Source of the DNA: Oscillospiraceae bacterium
GTDB lineage: Bacteria; Bacillota; Clostridia; Oscillospirales; Acutalibacteraceae
Reading direction: 5' to 3'
DNA length: 39,903 nucleotides
Assembly: GCA_015065875.1 (NCBI GenBank)
Contig: SVPK01000007.1
Span: forward strand, 1 to 39,903
The notes beneath the pieces were generated by a model, which saw nothing but the letters and a program-made list of their open reading frames with translations, was not told the origin of the DNA and did not search any database. Positions 24,487-31,846 of the stretch are shown here, one piece after another (the stretch's first letter is position 1; every line of letters begins with the position of its first letter). A program made the position numbers and the translations under genes.

Positions 24487-27400
24487 ATGCCAAACAGTAG
24501 TTTTATAAATATATTCGGCGATTATCTGTCCTCCGAACTGAAATCGGCTTTGCCGAGCGGTGAGGTGGGGGAGTGCTCATTATCGCTTGAGGAGCGCTCC
24601 TTAAGGCTTTCGGTCGCCTTTGAGGATTACATACCATATAGAACAATACTCGAAACCGAATCCTCAATTAAGAGAGTTTTATCGCTTGAGAGTCTTGATT
24701 TTAAGTATTCTTTTCCGAAGGAGTGCTTAAATCTTGATGCGCTTGTTGATTTGAGCAGTGTTATTAAGAGCAAGAATGCGGCATATAACGGATATTTTAA
24801 CGGTGCCGAATATTCTTATGAAGGCATATTCTTTAATATAGTTTTAAAATTCGGCGGTCTTTCGGCTGTTAAAGGCTTGCATTTCGATGTTGAACTTAAA
24901 AAGCTTGTAAAGGAGCTTTTCGCGGTTGATATCGAGGTAGTGATTTCGGGCGAGGAGGCTCTTTCTGCCCCCGAAACCCCCGAGGCTCCGATAAGCGCAC
25001 CCCCGCGCCCCGAAAAACCTGCTCAAAAGCCTGCGGCGCCCGTAGAGTCAAAGCCTAAAAAGGTGTTTAGCGGAAAACCGGCCGATGGGCTTCCCGTCTA
25101 TCTTGAGAGCGCCGAGCTTTTTTATGGACGAGCCCTCGACCGTAAGGTAAAGCCGCTATCCGAATATATCCCGCTCGGCAGTCCCGATGCGCAGGCCAAG
25201 TTCTGCGGATGGGGAAGGGTGTTTGAGGTTGATTCTCGAACAGTTAACACCAAGCGCGGCCCCATGGTTAGCTGTAAATTCTGCTTTAGCGATAATACCA
25301 ATTCGCTCGAAGCAAGTCTATTTATAGATGCAAAGCGCAAAGAGGAGATAAAGCCGCTTTCGAACGGCGCAGTTTTGCTTGTTAACGGAACCTATGAATA
25401 CGACCGTTGGATGGATAGCTTCATAGTTAAGGTATCCGCGCTTGCAACGCTTGAGGAATATTTCCCCAAGGATGAAGCCGAGCATAAAAGAATCGAGCTT
25501 CATTGCCATACCAATATGTCGGCCAAGGATGCAGTAAGCTCGGCAGGCGATATAATTAAGCATGCCGCCAAGTTGGGTCACAGTGCAATCGCAATAACCG
25601 ACCATGGCGTTGTTCAGGCTTATCCCGCCGCCGCGGCCGCAGTTAAAAAATTGCGTAAGGCAGGCAAGGATTTTAAGGTTATATACGGCGTTGAGGGCTA
25701 TTTGGTTGACGATGAAAAATATGACCTCTCCAAAATGAATTCAAAAGAAATCGGTAAGCTTCGCCGCCATATAATAATGTTGGTTAAGGACTTTACCGGT
25801 CTTAAAAACCTATATAAGCTGGTATCCGAGGCGCATTTAAACGATTTCCATGGTCGCCCCTGCACCCTGCGAAGCAAGCTTAAAGCCCATCGCGAGGGTC
25901 TTATTGTAGGAAGTGCCTGCGAGGCGGGCGAGTTTTATACCGCGATTATCGATGGTAAAACCGATGAAGAGCTTTGTGAGATAGCGAGATTTTATGATTA
26001 TCTCGAAATCCAACCGGTAGGCAACAACGAGTTTATGATTCGTGCTTCGGCCGAACCCGACCATGTTGATAAGCGTAGCGGCGCAGTAACGCCTAACCGC
26101 TTCCGCCGCGTTACCTCGTTTGATGTTATTCGTGATTTCAACCGTAAGGTTGTTGAAATAGCCGATAAGGTTGGTCTCCCCGTTGTTGCAACGGGCGACG
26201 TTCACTTCCTCAAAAAAGAGGATGAGGTAATAAGAAAGATATTGCTTGCGGGTCAGGGCTTTGATGATTTTGACCATCAGGCACCCCTTTGGTTGCATAC
26301 AACGGCCGAAATGCTTGAGGAGTTTTCCTATTTTGGTGACCGCGCCGAAGAATTTGTTGTTACCAATCCTGCCAAGATAAATGAAATGATAAGCGGCGAT
26401 ATAATTCCCGTTCCCGATGGAAATTATCCGCCGGTTATTGAGGGCTCGGATGATGAGCTTCGCGATATCTGTCGCAAGCGCGCCCGCGCTATGTATGGCG
26501 ACCCATTGCCCCCGTATGTTGAGGAGCGCCTTGAAAAGGAATTAAACGGTATTATTAACAACGGATATTCTATAATGTATATGTCGGCTCAACGATTGGT
26601 TAAATACAGCGAGGATAACGGCTATCTTGTTGGAAGCCGTGGTTCGGTTGGTTCATCCTTCGTTGCAACCATGGCGGGTATATCCGAGGTGAACCCGCTT
26701 GCGCCGCATTATTACTGTCCCGAATGTCAGTATAATGAGTTTTTCCTAAAAGGCGAGGTAGGCTCAGGCTTTGATTTGCCCGAAAAGAATTGCCCAAAAT
26801 GCGGGGCGCCGCTATTGCGCGATGGTCATGATATCCCGTTTGAAACCTTCCTTGGCTTTAAGGGCGATAAGGTTCCTGATATCGACCTTAACTTCTCGGA
26901 TGAATTCCAATCCGAGGTTCAAAAATATACCGAGCAGCTTTTCGGTCGCGAGAATGTTTTCAAAGCGGGAACAATATCTACCATAGCCGAAAAAACCGCC
27001 TTCGGTTTTGCAAAGGCCTATGCCGAAAAGAAAAATATTGTTCTCAACAACGCGGAGCTTAAGCGCCTGGCAGGACTTCTCCGTGATAGCGAGGTTAAAT
27101 CAACAACCGGTCAGCACCCTGCGGGTATGATTGTTGTTCCCCGCGATAAAGAAATATATGATTTCTGCCCCATTCAGCACCCCGCCGATGATACCGAATC
27201 GGATATTATAACAACCCATTTCGATTTCCATTCGATTCATGATACCATCCTAAAGCTCGACGAGCTCGGTCACGTTGTTCCTACAACATATAAATATCTT
27301 GAGGAATTTTCGGGCATACCCGTAAACGCTGTTTCGATGAGTGACCCTGCGGTTTATTCGTTGTTTACCTCAACCGAGGCACTGGGCGTTACCCCTGAGG

Positions 27401-28326
27401 AGATTTTCTCCCAAAACGGAACCTTCTGTATTCCCGAATTCGGAACCGATTTCGTTCGCGGAATGCTTCTCGATTGCCGACCCAAGAACTTTGCCGACCT
27501 TTTGCAGATTTCGGGTCTGTCTCACGGAACCGATGTTTACCTCGGCAATGCGAAGGACCTTATCGATAAGGGAATCTGCACCATTTCGGAGGTTATCGGA
27601 ACCCGTGATAATATAATGGTATACCTTATTCATCAGGGCATCGAGAGCGGACTGGCCTTTAAAATAACCGAAACCGTTCGTAAGGGACTTATAGCAAAGG
27701 GTGCCGTTTCAATGGATGAATGGAACTCAATGACCGATGTTATGCGTGAGCATGGAGTTCCCGAATGGTATATTGAGAGCTGCGGAAAGATAAAATATAT
27801 GTTCCCCAAGGCCCATGCCGCAGCATATGTTATTTCTGCGCTTCGTCTTGCTTGGTATAAGGTTCATAAGCCTATTGAGTTTTATTGTGCCTTCTTTACC
27901 GCCCGTCCCGAAGATATCGAGGTTGAAACCGTTATGCGCGGCAAGGAGGCCGTGCGTCAAAGAATTGCATCCATTAAGGCAAAGGGTAAGGAAGCATCGG
28001 TTAAGGAAACCGATGTTCATAATAAGCTTCTTATTATAAATGAGATGTTGAGCCGCGGACTTGAGATACTGCCCATTGACCTCAAGAAATCTCATGCAAC
28101 CCGTTATGAACTTGAGGATGGGAAAATGCGCTTGCCGTTCTGCGCTCTTTCGGGCGTAGGCGATAAGGCGGCCGAAGCAATCTATGCCGCCGCGCAAGAA
28201 GGGGATTATATCTCGAAGGATGAGTTCCAAACCGCCGCAGGCGTTAGTAAAACCATTATCCAGACCCTTTCTGACATAGGCGCGCTGGGCGATTTGCCCG
28301 ATTCTAACCAAATGTCGTTCTTTTAA
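24487..28326 (+). CDS. polC: DNA polymerase III subunit alpha, PolC type, lacking the exonuclease domain
   Basis: The replicative polymerase of low-GC Gram-positives. In order: an N-terminal domain (1-160), a Pro-rich linker (about 165-195), an OB domain (about 205-325), and a PHP domain starting with HCHTNMS (H339). The PHP domain runs straight from EGYLVDD (403-409) to HIIMLVKDFTGLKNLY (428 on). In PolC the DEDD 3'-5' exonuclease of about 165 residues is inserted at this point; here there is a linker of about 18 residues, and no exonuclease motif occurs anywhere. Next come a Cys4 zinc knuckle (CPEC...CPKC, from 744), the catalytic PDIDLNF (D798, D800), and a C-terminal clamp-binding QMSFF. 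At 1279 aa it is shorter than the usual 1430 or so by the missing domain. The ORF is unbroken, so this is not a frameshift. Confidence 0.97.
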   Translation: MPNSSFINIFGDYLSSELKSALPSGEVGECSLSLEERSLRLSVAFEDYIPYRTILETESSIKRVLSLESLDFKYSFPKECLNLDALVDLSSVIKSKNAAYNGYFNGAEYSYEGIFFNIVLKFGGLSAVKGLHFDVELKKLVKELFAVDIEVVISGEEALSAPETPEAPISAPPRPEKPAQKPAAPVESKPKKVFSGKPADGLPVYLESAELFYGRALDRKVKPLSEYIPLGSPDAQAKFCGWGRVFEVDSRTVNTKRGPMVSCKFCFSDNTNSLEASLFIDAKRKEEIKPLSNGAVLLVNGTYEYDRWMDSFIVKVSALATLEEYFPKDEAEHKRIELHCHTNMSAKDAVSSAGDIIKHAAKLGHSAIAITDHGVVQAYPAAAAAVKKLRKAGKDFKVIYGVEGYLVDDEKYDLSKMNSKEIGKLRRHIIMLVKDFTGLKNLYKLVSEAHLNDFHGRPCTLRSKLKAHREGLIVGSACEAGEFYTAIIDGKTDEELCEIARFYDYLEIQPVGNNEFMIRASAEPDHVDKRSGAVTPNRFRRVTSFDVIRDFNRKVVEIADKVGLPVVATGDVHFLKKEDEVIRKILLAGQGFDDFDHQAPLWLHTTAEMLEEFSYFGDRAEEFVVTNPAKINEMISGDIIPVPDGNYPPVIEGSDDELRDICRKRARAMYGDPLPPYVEERLEKELNGIINNGYSIMYMSAQRLVKYSEDNGYLVGSRGSVGSSFVATMAGISEVNPLAPHYYCPECQYNEFFLKGEVGSGFDLPEKNCPKCGAPLLRDGHDIPFETFLGFKGDKVPDIDLNFSDEFQSEVQKYTEQLFGRENVFKAGTISTIAEKTAFGFAKAYAEKKNIVLNNAELKRLAGLLRDSEVKSTTGQHPAGMIVVPRDKEIYDFCPIQHPADDTESDIITTHFDFHSIHDTILKLDELGHVVPTTYKYLEEFSGIPVNAVSMSDPAVYSLFTSTEALGVTPEEIFSQNGTFCIPEFGTDFVRGMLLDCRPKNFADLLQISGLSHGTDVYLGNAKDLIDKGICTISEVIGTRDNIMVYLIHQGIESGLAFKITETVRKGLIAKGAVSMDEWNSMTDVMREHGVPEWYIESCGKIKYMFPKAHAAAYVISALRLAWYKVHKPIEFYCAFFTARPEDIEVETVMRGKEAVRQRIASIKAKGKEASVKETDVHNKLLIINEMLSRGLEILPIDLKKSHATRYELEDGKMRLPFCALSGVGDKAAEAIYAAAQEGDYISKDEFQTAAGVSKTIIQTLSDIGALGDLPDSNQMSFF

Positions 28327-28381
28327 TGTGCCTTTTAACTAATTAGCACATAATCAATGAATAACTTTTGGGCAAAATAAC

Positions 28382-28477
28382 AAAAATCAGTCCTAAAGGT
28401 TGCAATTTTGTAATAACTCGGTATAATAATAGTAACACGAGGTTACAAAATCGTAACTTTTTAAAGGACTGATTTTT
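28382..28477. repeat. 96-bp interrupted palindrome over the M23 gene promoter
   Basis: The outer arms AAAAATCAGTCCT (28382-28394) and AGGACTGATTTTT (28465-28477) match perfectly over 13 bp. Inside them, ATTTTGTAA..CTCG (28405-28420) mirrors CGAGGTTACAAAAT (28438-28451). The right arm contains the ribosome binding site AAAGGA, and the central gap holds the -10. It could be a compound operator or the remnant of a small inverted-repeat element. Confidence 0.7.
28400..28427 (+). promoter_or_regulatory. promoter of the M23 endopeptidase gene
   Basis: TTGCAA (28400-28405) and a perfect TATAAT (28422-28427) are separated by 16 bp. The start is expected near 28434. A second dyad, GTAAC-ACGAG-GTTAC (28432-28446), covers the start point, where a repressor could bind. 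Confidence 0.65.
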
Positions 28478-29728
28478 ATTTTAGAAACCCTTAAATCCCT
28501 TTTAGGGCAGGCAAAGGATATCTCGAAAAATACAATATTGTCCCTTCGTAAGGCAAGTGTTCGCGTTAAGCTCGTCGTAGCTGTTGGCGCAGTATTGCTT
28601 ACAGGCTTTGCTGCAGCTAATATCTGCGGCGTTCAGTTTGCTTATCGCGTTACCTATGAAGGAAAAACTGTTGGCTATGTTGAAAGCGCCGATAGCCTTT
28701 CTGCTATCGAGGGTGCAGCCCTTTCGGGTATAAAGGCCGAGGGAGCCGATTCTTATCTTGATAAGGCCGAGCTTTCGCTTTCTTTAACCGTTGGCTCAAA
28801 AATCAATTCGGCCGAAACGGTTGCCGAGAACATATTAGCTGAAGAAGATTCTTTAACTAAAGTTTCCGTACTTATGGTTGATGGCAAGCCCGCTTTTGCG
28901 GTTTGCGAAAACCCCGAGCTCCTCGAAAACGGTCTTTCATATCGTCTTAATGCGTTTACTGCCGATGATGTAGAGGAAGTAAGCTTTGTTTCAAAGCTTG
29001 AGGTTGTTGAGGGCTATGTTCCGCATTCTGCGGTTGTTGATTATTCGCAGGCAGGAAAATATATCTGCTGTGCCGATGTTAAAACCGTTAAAACCGAAGC
29101 TTATATTGATGAGATTCCTTATGGAACCGAAAAAACCGAGAGCAACGATTATCTTAAAGGCTACGTTAAGATAACAAGTGCCGGCGTTCCGGGACAAGCC
29201 GATGTTGTTGCAAAGGTTACCTGCGTTAACGGTATCGAAACCGAACGCAATATTATTAAGAGCACTACTATTACCGAGCCTGTTGCCCAAAAGCAATTGG
29301 TTGGAACCGCAACCGTTTCCAAAACTTCAAGCACCAAATATGCTTCGTCTAACTCGAAGTTTATGTGGCCGCTCGATAAATCCGCAAGAACAACCATAAC
29401 CTCCTATATGGGTGATGGTCGCGGTCATAAGGGCATTGATATCGCTTGTGCAAAGGGAACCGAAATATATGCCTCTATGGGCGGAACCGTTGCCTATGCT
29501 CATTATCGCAGCGATTACGGTAACTTTGTTGTTATCGACCATGGCAATGGTTACAGAACCGTTTATGCCCATGCAAGCAAGCTGCTTGTTACCAAGGGTC
29601 AGGTTGTTGAAAAGGGCGAAACCATCGCACTCGTTGGTTCAACCGGTCAATCAACCGGCAATCATCTCCATTTTGAGGTTCGTATTAATGATGTTGCCGT
29701 TAACCCCTTAAGCTATGTTAAAAAGTAA
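28478..29728 (+). CDS. membrane-anchored G5-domain M23 peptidoglycan endopeptidase
   Basis: A cell-wall hydrolase that cuts peptide cross-bridges. A short cytoplasmic segment is followed by one membrane anchor (LVVAVGAVLLTGFAAANICG). The middle of the protein is extracellular, with a G5 domain at about residues 200-275. The LytM/M23 domain at the C-terminus has the zinc ligands H317 and D321 (GHKGID) and H398 (HLHFE). The ORF track begins at a TTG (28538) with no usable ribosome binding site. The frame is open upstream to TAA at 28454 with no ATG, GTG or TTG, and AAAGGA sits 9 nt before an in-frame ATT at 28478; I take that as start (416 aa). It is a single-gene unit with its own promoter and terminator. 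Confidence 0.85.
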   Translation: MLETLKSLLGQAKDISKNTILSLRKASVRVKLVVAVGAVLLTGFAAANICGVQFAYRVTYEGKTVGYVESADSLSAIEGAALSGIKAEGADSYLDKAELSLSLTVGSKINSAETVAENILAEEDSLTKVSVLMVDGKPAFAVCENPELLENGLSYRLNAFTADDVEEVSFVSKLEVVEGYVPHSAVVDYSQAGKYICCADVKTVKTEAYIDEIPYGTEKTESNDYLKGYVKITSAGVPGQADVVAKVTCVNGIETERNIIKSTTITEPVAQKQLVGTATVSKTSSTKYASSNSKFMWPLDKSARTTITSYMGDGRGHKGIDIACAKGTEIYASMGGTVAYAHYRSDYGNFVVIDHGNGYRTVYAHASKLLVTKGQVVEKGETIALVGSTGQSTGNHLHFEVRINDVAVNPLSYVKK

Positions 29729-29730
29729 TT

Positions 29731-29758
29731 AAAAAAGCCGCAGTTATGCGGCTTTTTT
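29731..29758 (+). terminator. intrinsic terminator of the M23 gene
   Basis: A perfect 12-bp stem, AAAAAAGCCGCA with TGCGGCTTTTTT, has a GTTA tetraloop, 3 nt after the stop codon. The A-run suggests activity on both strands. Confidence 0.93.
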
Positions 29759-29781
29759 GCTTTTTATGGTGGTTTTGAAAC

Positions 29782-29810
29782 TTGACATAATACTATATAT
29801 AGTATATTAT
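29782..29810 (+). promoter_or_regulatory. promoter of the topoisomerase operon with palindromic spacer
   Basis: TTGACA (29782-29787) and TATTAT (29805-29810) have a 17-bp spacer. A perfect 16-bp palindrome, ATACTATATATAGTAT (29790-29805), fills nearly the whole spacer. Confidence 0.75.
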
Positions 29811-29839
29811 ATAATAGATAATATATGCGAGGTAGAAGT

Positions 29840-31825
29840 ATGGCAAAAAAGACCACATACGATAACGAAAGTATATCCAGCCTGAAAGGCGCCGATAGAG
29901 TTAGAAAAAGACCGGGAGTTATATTTGGATCCGACGGTCTTGATGGTTGTCAACATTCGGTTGTTGAGATTATCTCCAACTCAATCGATGAGGCCCGAGC
30001 AGGCTATGGCAAAAAAATAATAATAACCCGCTATGCCGACCATTCTATTGAGGTAGAGGATTTCGGCCGTGGCGCACCTGTTGATTATAATACCCGCGAG
30101 CAAAAATATAACTGGGAACTTTTATATTGCGAGCTCTATGCGGGCGGAAAATATAACGAGGAGCAGGGAAGCGGCTATGATTTCTCGTTGGGACTAAATG
30201 GTCTCGGTCTCTGCTCAACGCAGTATGCCTCCGAATATATGGATGTTGAGATTAAACGCGATGGCTTTAAATATAACCTCCATTTTGAAAAGGGCGAAAA
30301 TAAAGGCGGTCTTAAAAAGGAAGAGTTTTCGGGCAAAGCAACCGGAACCCGCACCCGTTGGAAGCCCGACCTCGATGTATTTACCGATATTAATATTCCC
30401 GCCGAATTTTTTGTTGATTTTATTAAGCGCCAAGCTATTGTTAACGAGAATATCCTTTTTGTGTTCCGCAATCAGGTTGGCAATAAGTTTGAAACGCAGG
30501 AATTTATGTATGCCGATGGTATCCGTGAGTATGCAACCGAGGTTGCAGGAAGCGATGCGCTAACCGGCGTTCAACTTTGGCAAACCGAGCGAACCGGTCG
30601 CGACCGCGAGGATATGAATGATTATCGCGTTAAGATAAATGCGGCGGTCTGCTTCTCGAACCGCAACCAAATTAAGGAATATTATCATAACTCAAGTTGG
30701 CTTGAGCATGGCGGCTCGCCCGATAAGGCGGTTAGAAATGCCTTTGTTTATCAGATTGATGCCTATATTAAGCAAACGGGTAAATATAACCGCAATGAAA
30801 GTAAAATAACCTTCGCAGATATCGAGGAATGCTTGGTAATAGTTATATCCTCCTTCTCAACCCAAACCTCCTACGAGAACCAAACCAAAAAATCGATAAC
30901 CAATAAATTTATCTATGAGGCGATGAACGATTTCTTCCGCCGTCAGCTCGAGATTTATTTTATCGAGAATAAGGCCGAGGCCGATAAGATTGTCGACCAG
31001 GTTCTTATAAATAAGCGCAGCCGCGAAAAGAGCGAAAAGGAACGCCTAAATATAAAGAAAACGCTCCAAACCTCGGGCAATGATATGCTCAATCGAATTG
31101 AGAAGTTTGTTGATTGCCGCAGTAAGGATAAGGAGATACGAGAACTCTTTATAGTTGAGGGTGATTCCGCGCTCGGTTCGGTTAAGATGGCGCGCAATGC
31201 CGAGTTCCAGGCCGTTATACCTGTTCGCGGTAAGATTCTTAACTGCCTGAAAGCCGAATACGACCGCATCTTTAAAAGCGAAATTATAACTAATCTTATA
31301 AAGGTGCTAGGTTGCGGAGTTGAGGTTAAATCAAAAGCGAATAAGGACCTTTCAACCTTCGACCTTAATGCTCTGCGTTGGAGCAAGGTTATAATTTGTA
31401 CCGATGCCGATGAGGATGGCTTCCAGATTAGAACCCTTATCTTAACCATGATATATCGCCTTATCCCAACCCTTATCGATGAGGGCAAGGTATTCATTGC
31501 CGAAACCCCGCTCTATGAGATAACAACCAAAGAGAAAACCTATTTCGCCTATGATGAAAAGGAAAAGGCCGATATAATGCAAAATATGGTTGGCGACCAA
31601 AAGTGCAGTATTCAGCGCTCCAAGGGTCTTGGTGAAAACCAGGCCGATATGATGAGCCTTACAACCATGAATCCTGAAACCCGCCGTCTTATAAAGGTTA
31701 ATCCCGAGGAAGCCGAGGCAACCGCCCGTATGTTTGATATTCTCCTCGGCGATGATATTGATGGCCGTAAAGAGATAATAACCGAAAAGGGCTATATGTA
31801 TATAGCCGATGCAGATATCAGTTAA
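29840..31825 (+). CDS. type IIA DNA topoisomerase subunit B (ParE/GyrB-like, divergent)
   Basis: The ATPase and Toprim subunit of an enzyme that passes one DNA duplex through another. The GHKL ATPase has EIISNSIDEA (E43, N47), DFGRGAPVD and SLGLNGLGL. The Toprim domain has FIVEGDSALGS (E440) and TDADEDG (D522, D524, D526). QRSKGLGENQADMMSLTTMN is the usual C-terminal motif. Several normally fixed positions differ, for example SALGS for SAGGS and DFGRG for DNGRG. The ORF track starts at 29825; the ATG at 29840 follows GCGAGGTAGAAGT and suits translation better (661 aa). The subunit A gene follows after 21 bp. The pair resembles topoisomerase IV or a second, clostridial topoisomerase set more than canonical gyrase. 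Confidence 0.88.
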   Translation: MAKKTTYDNESISSLKGADRVRKRPGVIFGSDGLDGCQHSVVEIISNSIDEARAGYGKKIIITRYADHSIEVEDFGRGAPVDYNTREQKYNWELLYCELYAGGKYNEEQGSGYDFSLGLNGLGLCSTQYASEYMDVEIKRDGFKYNLHFEKGENKGGLKKEEFSGKATGTRTRWKPDLDVFTDINIPAEFFVDFIKRQAIVNENILFVFRNQVGNKFETQEFMYADGIREYATEVAGSDALTGVQLWQTERTGRDREDMNDYRVKINAAVCFSNRNQIKEYYHNSSWLEHGGSPDKAVRNAFVYQIDAYIKQTGKYNRNESKITFADIEECLVIVISSFSTQTSYENQTKKSITNKFIYEAMNDFFRRQLEIYFIENKAEADKIVDQVLINKRSREKSEKERLNIKKTLQTSGNDMLNRIEKFVDCRSKDKEIRELFIVEGDSALGSVKMARNAEFQAVIPVRGKILNCLKAEYDRIFKSEIITNLIKVLGCGVEVKSKANKDLSTFDLNALRWSKVIICTDADEDGFQIRTLILTMIYRLIPTLIDEGKVFIAETPLYEITTKEKTYFAYDEKEKADIMQNMVGDQKCSIQRSKGLGENQADMMSLTTMNPETRRLIKVNPEEAEATARMFDILLGDDIDGRKEIITEKGYMYIADADIS

Positions 31826-31846
31826 GTTTTTAGAAAGGGGTATTAT

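Noticed and set aside
27727-28311. 194-aa minus-strand ORF inside polC
   Set aside because: It lies wholly opposite conserved PolC sequence, has no recognisable domain, and is one of many long antisense frames caused by the codon bias of this genome.
24487-28326. frameshift or split in polC hiding the exonuclease
   Set aside because: The ORF is continuous and the flanking PHP halves join directly. There are no spare bases that could encode the domain.
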